This document shows positions 5,641 to 12,038 of a stretch of 12,038 bases of DNA, one piece after another. How positions within the stretch are numbered: position 1 is the first letter of the stretch; each line of letters starts with the position of its first letter. The notes beneath the pieces are model-generated. The model ran no database searches, was not told the DNA's origin, and saw only the letters and a program-made list of their open reading frames with translations. Made by a program: the position numbers and the translations under genes. This DNA comes from DATHVR01 sp035461175 (GTDB lineage: Bacteria; Actinomycetota; Acidimicrobiia; Spongiisociales; ZC4RG35): positions 1 to 12,038 of the forward strand of contig DATHVR010000112.1 of assembly GCA_035461175.1 (NCBI GenBank), given 5' to 3'.

Positions 5641-6929
5641 TTCTCCTCCAGGGCACCGACGGCGGCGGCGAAGGCCTCCCCCCGCTCGGCGTAGGAACGG
5701 AACTGGTCGAAGCTGGCCGCTCCGGGTGCCAGCAGCACCGTGTCCCCCGGGGCCGCCAGCGACGCCGCCAGCTGCACCGCCTCGCCCATCGAGGCGGCGA
5801 GGTGGCCCTCGGCGGGTGCCGCCGCCACCAGCTCGGGGCCGGCGGTCCCCAGCCCCACAACCGCCTTCACGTTGGGCATGCGGGCGAGAGGGGCCAGGTC
5901 CAGTCCCTTGGCCAGGCCACCGGCGATCAGGACCACCGACTCGTAGGCGTCGATGGCGGCCAGAGCGGCGTGGGGATTGGTGGCCTTGGAATCGTCCACG
6001 TAGACCACCCCGCCCACCGTCCGCACCGGGGTACGGCGATGCGACCCGGGTCGGAACTCGCGGATCACCTGGGACACCGCCCCGGGCTCGGCTCCTTGAT
6101 CGAGGGCCAGGACGGCAGCCACGGCCAGGTCGACGACATGGGCCGGGTCGATCGAGCCGAGTTCCTCTAGCGGGACGCTGACACCGGGGAGATGGAGGCG
6201 ACCCTCTGACACCCCCGATCCCCCGGGTGGCCGCCGCCGCGCCGAGACGGGATGGAGAACGGAGGCGGCGCGAGAGGCGGCAGCGGATGCGCCCTCGTCG
6301 TCGGCGTCGTAGACCAACAGGTCGGCAGGCTCCTGGCGTTCGAAGATGCGGGCCTTGGCGGCGGCGTAGGACTGGACCGAGCCGTGCCAGTCGAGATGGT
6401 CGGCGGCGATGTTGAGGATCGCCGCCGCCCGGGGGTGGAAGCGGTCGATGAAGCGCAGCTGGAAGCTCGAGACCTCGACCACCGCCACCTCCCAGTCCGC
6501 CTCGACGACGTCGGAGAAGGCGGTGCCGATGTTCCCGGCCGCTACCGCCGCGATCCCCGACGCCTCCAGCATCTCGGCGGTGAGACCGGTGACCGTGGTT
6601 TTGCCATTGGTGCCGGTGACGGCCACGACCGGCCGTCCGTCGAGCGCCCGCCAGGCGAACTCGATCTCACTCCAAATCGGTACCCCCGCCTCCATCGTCT
6701 CGACGAGGGGAAGCGAACGCTCCGAGAAGCCGGGGCTGGCGACGACCACGTCGACTCCATCGAGGAGGATGCCGTCCCATCCTCCCGACACCAGTCCCAC
6801 CCCCAGATCGAGCAGGGCGGTGGGATCGAGGTCGGCCTCGTCGTAGACGGTCACGGCGTGGCCGCGCCGCCGGGCCAGACCGGCCGCCGCCCTTCCCGAA
6901 ACTCCCGCCCCCAGCACCAGAATCCTCAT
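5637..6929 (-). CDS. murD: UDP-N-acetylmuramoyl-L-alanine--D-glutamate ligase MurD
   Basis: A 430-residue ATP-dependent Mur ligase that adds D-Glu to UDP-MurNAc-L-Ala in the cytoplasm. The N-terminal UDP-binding domain starts ILVLGAGVSGRAAA (3-16) and includes VVASPGFS (62-69). The central domain has the P-loop GTNGKTT (106-112), EVSSFQL (152-158), NIAADHLDWH (173-182) and the probable carbamylated Lys192 in YAAAKARIF. The C-terminal domain has HRRTPV (297-302), the MurD signature DDSKATNPHAA (312-322) and LLAPGAASFDQF (399-410). The usual HNxxN motif before the C-terminal domain is replaced by HVVDL (264-268). ATG at 6929 follows GGAGG by six bases. It lies 97 bases after mraY, the largest gap inside the cluster. 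Confidence 0.95.
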   Translation of the reverse strand: MRILVLGAGVSGRAAAGLARRRGHAVTVYDEADLDPTALLDLGVGLVSGGWDGILLDGVDVVVASPGFSERSLPLVETMEAGVPIWSEIEFAWRALDGRPVVAVTGTNGKTTVTGLTAEMLEASGIAAVAAGNIGTAFSDVVEADWEVAVVEVSSFQLRFIDRFHPRAAAILNIAADHLDWHGSVQSYAAAKARIFERQEPADLLVYDADDEGASAAASRAASVLHPVSARRRPPGGSGVSEGRLHLPGVSVPLEELGSIDPAHVVDLAVAAVLALDQGAEPGAVSQVIREFRPGSHRRTPVRTVGGVVYVDDSKATNPHAALAAIDAYESVVLIAGGLAKGLDLAPLARMPNVKAVVGLGTAGPELVAAAPAEGHLAASMGEAVQLAASLAAPGDTVLLAPGAASFDQFRSYAERGEAFAAAVGALEEK

Positions 6930-6931
6930 GA

Positions 6932-6946
6932 GGCGCCTCCGGCGCC
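6932..6946. promoter_or_regulatory. murD ribosome binding site inside a 6-bp GC hairpin
   Basis: GGCGCC at 6932-6937 and again at 6941-6946 form an inverted repeat around a three-base centre. On the minus strand it reads GGCGCCGGAGGCGCC, and the GGAGG of murD spans the loop and the 3' arm. If folded, the site would be hidden two bases before the ATG. GGCGCC is itself palindromic and easy to get by chance in GC-rich DNA. Confidence 0.4.
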
Positions 6947-7002
6947 GTGGTAGGTGGTAGGTGGTAGGTGGTAGGTCGACTTACCACCTACCACATACCA
7001 CC
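6947..7002. repeat. GTGGTAG tandem repeat forming a 21-bp hairpin between mraY and murD
   Basis: Four exact tandem copies of GTGGTAG occupy 6947-6974. They face a partly inverted set at 6982-7002, so that 6953-6973 and 6982-7002 pair at 20 of 21 positions around an eight-base loop, GGTCGACT, containing the palindrome GTCGAC. The element fills most of the only sizeable gap within the cluster and has no coding signal of its own. It resembles a palindromic intergenic repeat or a small non-autonomous element. It has no T-run on either strand, so it is not a standard terminator, although it would strongly structure the mRNA between mraY and murD. Confidence 0.8.
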
Positions 7003-7008
7003 CAGAAC

Positions 7009-7025
7009 GGCGAGCGGAGCGAGCC
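7009..7025. repeat. GC-rich GAGCGGAGCGAG motif after the mraY stop
   Basis: GGCGAGCGGAGCGAGCC lies between the mraY stop and the GTGGTAG hairpin. It contains GCGAGC and GAGCGAG as near-repeats. Motifs of this kind are often scattered between genes in GC-rich genomes, so this may be part of the same inserted repeat unit as the neighbouring hairpin. A single copy in this window cannot show that. Confidence 0.3.
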
Positions 7026-7026
7026 C

Positions 7027-8100
7027 TCATCGGCCGCCTCGCAGGATTCCCTCCATGGCGATGAAGTCGGTGTAGAACAGACCCAGTCCCAGCGCCACGC
7101 CGATGGCGGTGAGGATCCAGAAGCGAATGACCACGGTCGTCTCCGGCCACCCCTTGAGATCGAAATGGAAGTGGATCGGCGCCATCCGGAAGATCCGCTT
7201 CCGGGTCAGCCGGAAGCTCGCCACCTGCAGTGCCACCGAGAGCGTCTCGGCGACGAAGATCCCGCCGACGATCACCAACAGGAGATGGGTGTTGGTGAGG
7301 ATGGCCAGGGCCGCCAGCAACCCCCCGATCCCCTGGGAGCCGACGTCGCCCATGAAGATCTTGGCAGGCGGGGCATTCCACCACAGGAAGCCGAGGATGG
7401 CGGCGAACATGGCCGCCGAAATCGTGGCGAGTTCGAGCGGATCGAGAGCCTCGTAGATTCCTACCGGAGCAGCGTTGCGGAACTGCCAGAAGGCGATGAT
7501 CGTGTACGCCCCCACCACCAGCACCGAGGTGCCCCCGGCCAGGCCGTCCATCCCATCGGCCAGGTTCACCCCGTTGGCGGCGCCGGTGAGCATCAACAGC
7601 ACCCAGACCACGAAGAACACTCCCAGGTCGATCCCCAGGGGGCGAACGAACGAGACCTCGGTGACGATGTCGGCGGCGGTGGCACCCCAGGCGAAGACGA
7701 TGGCGATCAGGATCTGGGCACCGAACTTGGCCCGCTTGCTCAGGCCGAGCGACCGCTGGTTGGTGAACTTGACCAGGTCGTCCAGGAATCCCACCGCCGC
7801 CATGCCCAGCAGCGCCAGCACCGCCAGGAGGCCCCCGGCGCCGAAAGGCACGAAGTGGAAGTCGAAGCCCCGTGCCGGAGTCCACACCCGCACATGCGAC
7901 ACCAGGTAGCCGATCACCGCCGCCACCACGAACACCACCCCACCCATCGTCGGTGTGCCCTGCTTGTGGGCATGCTGGGTCTGGATGTCGTCCTGGATGA
8001 ACTGGCCGATCTGGCGTCGCCGGAGAAGCCGGATCGCATAGGGGGTTCCGAAGATCGACACCCCGAGGGCGACTGCGGCGGCGATGAGGAGTGAGATCAC
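7027..8100 (-). CDS. mraY: Phospho-N-acetylmuramoyl-pentapeptide-transferase MraY
   Basis: A 357-residue polytopic membrane enzyme that transfers phospho-MurNAc-pentapeptide from UDP to undecaprenyl phosphate, giving lipid I. Family motifs are KQGTPTMGGVVF (46-57), GFLDD (104-108) with the two catalytic-site Asp residues, NGVNLADGMDGLAGG (176-190), KIFMGDVGS (247-255) with the third key Asp252, and RMAPIHFHFDLKGWPE (305-320). The last motif is normally PIHHHFE, so the middle His is Phe here. About ten hydrophobic segments fit the known topology. GTG at 8100 shares GTGA with the murE stop and begins directly at the first membrane helix; the upstream purine-rich GGGGG is only a weak ribosome site. 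The order murE-mraY without murF between them is unusual. Confidence 0.96.
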   Translation of the reverse strand: MISLLIAAAVALGVSIFGTPYAIRLLRRRQIGQFIQDDIQTQHAHKQGTPTMGGVVFVVAAVIGYLVSHVRVWTPARGFDFHFVPFGAGGLLAVLALLGMAAVGFLDDLVKFTNQRSLGLSKRAKFGAQILIAIVFAWGATAADIVTEVSFVRPLGIDLGVFFVVWVLLMLTGAANGVNLADGMDGLAGGTSVLVVGAYTIIAFWQFRNAAPVGIYEALDPLELATISAAMFAAILGFLWWNAPPAKIFMGDVGSQGIGGLLAALAILTNTHLLLVIVGGIFVAETLSVALQVASFRLTRKRIFRMAPIHFHFDLKGWPETTVVIRFWILTAIGVALGLGLFYTDFIAMEGILRGGR

Positions 8101-9569
8101 CGGCGCCCCCGGCTCTCTGCCAGCGCCTCGCGCGAGACCTGGCGGTCGTCGAAGGGGAATGAGCGGCCCGCCACCTCCTGGCCCCGTTCGTGGCCTCGGC
8201 CCAGGATCAGGACCACGTCTCCGTCGGCCGCCAGATCGACCGCAGTCTGGATCGCCTGCCGGCGATCGGCCTGGCGGAGAAAACGCTCCGGCCGCTCGAC
8301 GCCCGCGAGCACCTCATCGATGATCGCCTCCGGGTCCTCGGACCGGGGATTGTCGGAAGTTATGACGACGACGTCGGCGCCGGCGGCGGCAGCTCCCATC
8401 TGCCCCCGCTTGGCCCGGTCCCGGTCGCCCCCGGCCCCGAAGACGACGATGATGCGACCTGACTCGAGGTGCTTGGGCGGGAGCCCCCGGATGGTGGCGA
8501 TGGCCGAGGCGATGCCGGCCGGGGTGTGGGCATAGTCCACCACCACCCGGATCGGGTCGTCGCCCGACACCACTTCGAAGCGGCCCGGCACACCCGAGAA
8601 AGCCCCGAGACCGGCCACGACGGCGTTGAGGGGGACTCGGAGGGCATGAGCACAGGCGGCGGCGATGAGCGAGTTGTCGACGTTGAAGCCGCCCCCGAGC
8701 GGAAGCAGCACGTCTGCCTCGCCCTCGGGGCAGTGGAGGCGATAGCGCGACCCGGCGATGCCCACCTCGATCCCGCTGGCATACACCTCTCCCCCCTCGC
8801 CGACGGTCACGACGGGGATCTCGAGCAGATCGAGCAACCGGCGGCCGGCCGGATCGTCGACCCACACCACCGCGTTCTCGCTGCGTTCCGGCTCGAACAG
8901 CAGGGCCTTGGCGGCGAAGTAGCGGTCCATGTCGCCGTGGAAGTCGAGATGATCCTGGCTCAGATTCGTGAAGGCGGCCACGGAAAAGCGAGTGGCGTCG
9001 ACCCGGTGCATCTGGAGGGCATGCGACGAGACCTCGGCGGCGACGATGTCGGCTCCCAGATCGACCATCGACGCCAGCAGCCGCTGGAAGTCGGACGACT
9101 CGGGGGTGGTGCGCGTGTTGGGGATGTTGGTGTGGCCGACGCGGGTGTGCACGGTGCCGATCAGCCCGGCACACCTTCCGGCGGCGGCGGCGATCGCCTC
9201 CACCATGTGGGTGACCGTGGTCTTGCCGTTGGTGCCGGTGACCCCCACCAGCGAGAGGCGCCGACTTGGGTGGTCGTACACCTCGGCGGCCACCGGCGCC
9301 ATGGCCGGCCTCGTCGCCTCCACCACGAGTTGGACGGCGGCAGTGTCGACCTCCCGCTCCACCATCACCGCCGGGCTGCCGGCGGCGACCGCGGCGGGAA
9401 CGTAGTCGTGTCCGTCGTGGGTCGCTCCGGGGATGGCCACGAACAGGGTGCCGGGCCCGGCCTGGCGACTGTCGTGGGTGACGTCGCGCACGGTCACGCC
9501 GGCATCACCCCGCACCCGGCCTCCTACCAGCCCGGCCAGGTGGGCAAGGGAGCTATTCGTCGATGCCAT
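8097..9569 (-). CDS. murE: UDP-MurNAc-L-Ala-D-Glu:meso-diaminopimelate ligase MurE
   Basis: A 490-residue ATP-dependent Mur ligase that adds the third stem-peptide residue in the cytoplasm. The N-terminal domain has the UDP-binding THDSRQAGPGTLFVAIPG (31-48). The central domain has GVTGTNGKTTV (109-119), NTRTTPES (151-158), AEVSSHALQMHRV (178-190), FTNLSQDHLDFHG (200-212) and the probable carbamylated Lys221. The C-terminal domain has DYAHTPAG (345-352), FGAGGDRDRAKR (377-388) and DNPR (406-409). DNPR is the known mark of meso-DAP-adding enzymes, so the wall is inferred to be the DAP type. ATG at 9569 lies within the end of ftsI (17-base overlap), with GGGGGTGA six bases upstream. The stop shares GTGA with mraY. 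It is a single MurE, not a MurE-MurF fusion. Confidence 0.96.
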   Translation of the reverse strand: MASTNSSLAHLAGLVGGRVRGDAGVTVRDVTHDSRQAGPGTLFVAIPGATHDGHDYVPAAVAAGSPAVMVEREVDTAAVQLVVEATRPAMAPVAAEVYDHPSRRLSLVGVTGTNGKTTVTHMVEAIAAAAGRCAGLIGTVHTRVGHTNIPNTRTTPESSDFQRLLASMVDLGADIVAAEVSSHALQMHRVDATRFSVAAFTNLSQDHLDFHGDMDRYFAAKALLFEPERSENAVVWVDDPAGRRLLDLLEIPVVTVGEGGEVYASGIEVGIAGSRYRLHCPEGEADVLLPLGGGFNVDNSLIAAACAHALRVPLNAVVAGLGAFSGVPGRFEVVSGDDPIRVVVDYAHTPAGIASAIATIRGLPPKHLESGRIIVVFGAGGDRDRAKRGQMGAAAAGADVVVITSDNPRSEDPEAIIDEVLAGVERPERFLRQADRRQAIQTAVDLAADGDVVLILGRGHERGQEVAGRSFPFDDRQVSREALAESRGRR

Positions 9570-11295
9570 CGGGCGTCACCCCCAGTCGATGGAGGGCCTG
9601 GGTCATGATCTCCGAGAACACGGGTGCCGCCGCCTGGCCGCCGGTGCGATACTCCCAGGCCGGCTCATCCAGCATGACCGCCACCACCAGCTTGGGGTCG
9701 TCGATCGGTGCCAGGCCGACGAAGCTGGCCCGGGTCGCCTCGGTGTAGGTGGCATCTTCACCCAGCTTGTTGGCGGTCCCGGTCTTGCCGCCGACCCGAT
9801 AGCCGGGGACGGCGGCGTTGCCGCCGGTGCCCGATTCCACCACTCCGGCCAGGAGCTCGCGCATGATCCGGGCGGTCTCCGGTGAGACGACCTCCTCCGT
9901 GCGCTGCTCACCCTGTGTCTCGTTGCCGTCGACGTCGATGATGGATGCAACGAGCCGGGGCTGGGTCCAGGTTCCGTCGTTGCCCACGGTGGCGAAGGCC
10001 GACGCCATCTGGATCGGGGTGGTGGCGAGGGAGTATCCGATTGCGGCCGACAGCGGACAGGTCGTGCACCCGGCCGGCATGTTGAGGAGCCCCCCGCTCT
10101 CGCCGGTGTAGTCGATGCCGGTCGACCCGGTCAGGCCGAACCTGCCGATGTAGTCGGCCAGCACCCCCTCCGGAAAGCGCTGGGCGATACGAATGATGCC
10201 GACGTTGGACGAGGCGGTGAAGATCTGGCCTACCGACATGTCCCTGGTCTCGTGCTCCTCGAAGTCCGTGTAACACCCGTAGACCTCGTCGGTGTCGGAC
10301 TTGCAGGCGCCGGGACGCAACTCGATCTCGTCGGCCACCGCCCCGAAGACGGTGTCGACGTCGACCAGGCCCTCTTCGAGGGCGGCCGCGACGGTAACCA
10401 GTTTCTGGATCGATCCCGGCTCATAGGGCTCGCGGACCACGGCGTTGGAGAACGAGCCCCCGGTCGTGGTCTGGCGGGAGACCGGATCGAAGGCGGGTGA
10501 TCCCGCCATGGCGAGAACGTTGCCTGTCTCGACTTCCAGCACGACGGCCCAACAACCCTTGGCCCCCGTCCGATCCAGGGCCGCCGTGCAGGCGTCTTGG
10601 GTGGAGTACTGCAGCGGCAGGTCGATGGTCGTGACGAGGTCCGCCCCGGGAACTGCCGGCACCTCCTCCCGCCGACCCTGGGGGATCGGGGTCCCCGACA
10701 GAGAGCGCTCGAAGATGAGACGGCCGGGCGTGCCCCGCAGCAGGTCGTCGTAATACAACTCCAGGCCTTCGAGGCCGTTGCCGTCGATGTCCACGAAGCC
10801 CACCACGTGGGCCGCCACCGGACCGGCCGGGTAACTTCTCGTGGTCTCGGGCTGGAAGAACACGCCGGGGAGTTCGAGCTGGCGAATCTGCTCGGCCACC
10901 TCGTGGTCGACCTGGCGGCGCAGGAAGACGAAGTCTTTGTCGGACTCGAGCTGGGGCAGGAGCGTCTCGGGGTCGGCCCCCACCAGGCCCCCGACCTGCT
11001 GGGCGATGTAGGCCGGCTCGGTCACCTGGTCGGGTACGGCGAAAATCGTCTCCGACTCGACGGCCATCGCCAGGAGGTCCCCGTTGCGGTCGTAGATGCG
11101 GCCTCGCTCGGGGGCGAGATCCCGCTCGACCAGCCGCTGATCGAGGCCCCGCTCTCTCAGGTCCTGGGCTTGCACGACCTGGACCTGGACGAGCCGATAG
11201 CCCATGCCCAACCAGGCCAGGACCATGATCAGGCCGAAAAGGGAGAGCCTCAGCCTGTCCGGGGCGAACCGCCTGCCAGCACGACGGGGTCCCAC
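9553..11295 (-). CDS. ftsI: Septal peptidoglycan transpeptidase FtsI (class B PBP3)
   Basis: A 580-residue class B penicillin-binding protein that crosslinks septal peptidoglycan with FtsW. It has a short basic cytoplasmic tail, one membrane anchor (about 18-42), the pedestal domain opening RGRIYDRNGDLLA (64-76), and a transpeptidase domain with the three active-site motifs SIQK (295-298, Ser295 the acylated residue), SSN (362-364) and KTGT (504-507). There is no PASTA domain after it, unlike many Gram-positive homologues. Six cysteines (236, 248, 331, 341, 410, 413) lie in the extracytoplasmic part, which is odd for this family. The start is GTG at 11295, 21 bases after the ftsL-like gene, with GAGGTGA just upstream. 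The 3' end overlaps murE by 17 bases. Confidence 0.95.
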   Translation of the reverse strand: MGPRRAGRRFAPDRLRLSLFGLIMVLAWLGMGYRLVQVQVVQAQDLRERGLDQRLVERDLAPERGRIYDRNGDLLAMAVESETIFAVPDQVTEPAYIAQQVGGLVGADPETLLPQLESDKDFVFLRRQVDHEVAEQIRQLELPGVFFQPETTRSYPAGPVAAHVVGFVDIDGNGLEGLELYYDDLLRGTPGRLIFERSLSGTPIPQGRREEVPAVPGADLVTTIDLPLQYSTQDACTAALDRTGAKGCWAVVLEVETGNVLAMAGSPAFDPVSRQTTTGGSFSNAVVREPYEPGSIQKLVTVAAALEEGLVDVDTVFGAVADEIELRPGACKSDTDEVYGCYTDFEEHETRDMSVGQIFTASSNVGIIRIAQRFPEGVLADYIGRFGLTGSTGIDYTGESGGLLNMPAGCTTCPLSAAIGYSLATTPIQMASAFATVGNDGTWTQPRLVASIIDVDGNETQGEQRTEEVVSPETARIMRELLAGVVESGTGGNAAVPGYRVGGKTGTANKLGEDATYTEATRASFVGLAPIDDPKLVVAVMLDEPAWEYRTGGQAAAPVFSEIMTQALHRLGVTPDGIDE

Positions 11296-11308
11296 CGAGT
11301 CACCTCGG
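11295..11308. promoter_or_regulatory. ftsI ribosome binding site in a 5-bp hairpin with GTGA loop
   Basis: On the minus strand CCGAG and CTCGG (plus 11304-11308 and 11295-11299) flank GTGA. In RNA this is a five-pair stem capped by GUGA, a member of the stable GNRA tetraloop class. The Shine-Dalgarno GAGGTGA of ftsI lies inside it and the last stem base is the G of the GTG start. Confidence 0.4.
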
Positions 11309-11316
11309 ACAGGACG

Positions 11317-11727
11317 TCACGAAGACGGTCCCGGCGTATCGAGGTCGATAGCGGCTACATAGTCGGGGTCGGCGATCCCGTCGTCACGGGTGACGCCCCG
11401 AACCAGAAGCTGCTCCCGGTCGGTGGGAATGACGAGGCCGATCTCCTCGGCCAGCGGGGCGATGCGGGCCGGGTTCTCGAGTTCGGCGATCTCGATGCGC
11501 AGCTTCTGATTGAGCGAGACCTCGTCGGCAATGGCGGCGTTGATGGCGTCGATCTCGAAGGCGCTGCGGTCGAGAGCGGTGCGGGCGCCGATCAGTGCCA
11601 GGAAGGCGAGCACGGTGATCAGCGAGATCACGACCCAGGGCGCCATGGCGGGACGATGGGCATTGCGGCCGGGGATCACCCGCAGGCCTCCGGCCCGGGA
11701 CGGAGCTCGAAGTGGGCGGGCGGTCAC
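11317..11727 (-). CDS. ftsL: FtsL-like septum protein (bitopic, coiled coil)
   Basis: A small 136-residue protein with the build of FtsL: basic N-terminal tail (1-28), one membrane helix (about 30-48, MAPWVVISLITVLAFLALIG), a heptad-like segment (about 53-85) and then NPARIAPLAEEIGLVIP (85-101), the family's conserved end of the coiled coil. FtsL acts outside the membrane with FtsB/DivIC and FtsQ to activate FtsW-FtsI. Sequence conservation in this family is weak, so the name rests on architecture and on the rsmH-ftsL-ftsI order. GTG at 11727 shares GTGA with the rsmH stop, and AGGAG lies six bases upstream. The frame remains open into rsmH but that part is the overlap of another gene. The last 28 residues are acidic and of unknown role. 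Confidence 0.8.
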   Translation of the reverse strand: MTARPLRAPSRAGGLRVIPGRNAHRPAMAPWVVISLITVLAFLALIGARTALDRSAFEIDAINAAIADEVSLNQKLRIEIAELENPARIAPLAEEIGLVIPTDREQLLVRGVTRDDGIADPDYVAAIDLDTPGPSS

Positions 11728-12038
11728 GAGGCTCTCCTCTCGGTTGTGCCGATCTTCTTGACCGCCCGCATCCGGGCAGATCGGGCCCGGGGATTCGCTT
11801 CGACCTCTTCGGCCGAAGGCTCCACGGGGTGGCGGGTGAGAAGCCGCAACTCCGTCACACCGCCGCAGCCACATACCGGCAGATCGGGAGGACAGGTGCA
11901 ACCCCTAGCTCCGCGGGCGAAGCGTCGCTTGACGATGCGGTCCTCCAGCGAGTGATAGGAGATCACGGCGCAGCGCCCGCCCACCGCGAGGATGTCGAGT
12001 GCCCCCTCCAGCCCGCGGGTGAGGGCATCGAGTTCCTC
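11724..12038 (-). CDS. rsmH: 16S rRNA m4C1402 methyltransferase RsmH (MraW), C-terminal fragment
   Basis: The last 104 codons of RsmH, which methylates N4 of C1402 in 16S rRNA near the P site using S-adenosylmethionine. The fragment opens EELDALTRGLEGAL and contains GGRCAVISYHSLEDRIVKRR (20-39), the family's best-conserved C-terminal motif. After it come CTCPPDLPVCGC (47-58) and ANPRARSARMRAVKK (81-95), the usual end of the family. The four closely spaced cysteines of CTC and CGC are common in RsmH of many bacteria. The N-terminal SAM-binding part and start are beyond the right edge. It lies immediately upstream of the ftsL-like gene with a four-base overlap, the standard dcw position, so it is probably co-transcribed. 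Any mraZ would lie outside the window. Confidence 0.95.
   Translation of the reverse strand, partial: EELDALTRGLEGALDILAVGGRCAVISYHSLEDRIVKRRFARGARGCTCPPDLPVCGCGGVTELRLLTRHPVEPSAEEVEANPRARSARMRAVKKIGTTERRAS

Noticed and set aside
5609..5860. Longer N-terminus for FtsW
   Set aside because: The frame is open but lies inside murD; the SEDS protein begins sensibly at 5608 with GAGGGGG upstream.
6947..7002. CRISPR array
   Set aside because: The 7-base units are contiguous, with no spacers, and are followed by an inverted copy.
6961..8094. 377-codon plus-strand frame opposite mraY
   Set aside because: Its start is in the GTGGTAG repeat and the rest is antisense to mraY; no protein family features.
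8097..9569. MurE-MurF fusion that would explain the missing murF
   Set aside because: The protein is 490 residues with one P-loop and one set of ligase motifs, the size of a single MurE.
11728..11901. Longer N-terminus for the FtsL-like protein
   Set aside because: It would lie within the conserved rsmH end. GTG at 11727 has a good AGGAG and gives a normal FtsL layout.
10597..11955. 452-codon plus-strand frame opposite ftsI, ftsL and rsmH
   Set aside because: It spans three real genes in antisense and shows no independent coding signal.

Overview
The window is a dense dcw (division and cell wall) cluster. Every credible gene lies on the minus strand, so transcription runs from position 12038 towards position 1. 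The DNA is high in G+C, GTG starts are common and most genes overlap by a few bases. The gene order and protein features (meso-DAP type MurE, MurB inside the cluster, class B PBP without PASTA domains) point to a high-GC actinobacterium. The Acidimicrobiia or a neighbouring deep-branching class is my best guess, but this is inference and no marker in the window settles it.

In transcription order the genes are: rsmH (5' end outside the window), an ftsL-like gene, ftsI, murE, mraY, murD, ftsW, murG, murC, murB, ftsQ, and the first 26 codons of ftsZ. MurE, MurC and MurD build the UDP-MurNAc-peptide in the cytoplasm, and MurB supplies UDP-MurNAc. MraY and MurG make lipid I and lipid II. FtsW and FtsI polymerise and crosslink the septal wall under FtsQ and FtsL, and FtsZ organises the division site. 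No murF is present between murE and mraY, its usual place.

Three non-coding stretches stand out. (1) The 97-base gap between mraY and murD (6930-7026) holds a 7-base tandem repeat that folds with a facing copy into a 21-bp hairpin; it looks like an inserted repeat element. (2) The 28-base murD-ftsW gap is bridged exactly by an 11-codon reading frame that overlaps both neighbours by ATGA. (3) The 244-base ftsQ-ftsZ gap (80-323) is the only long non-coding region. It contains a perfect 22-bp inverted repeat just after ftsQ, a second 9-bp inverted repeat, and an A+T-richer stretch with repeated AGGTT-type motifs and a dyad just upstream of ftsZ, probably the ftsZ promoter and control region.

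Several start sites (ftsI, murD, murC, murB, ftsQ) lie in or beside perfect inverted repeats that include the ribosome binding site or put the start codon in the loop. I found no complete unknown gene system. The novelty here is in junction structures and in residue changes in otherwise standard enzymes.
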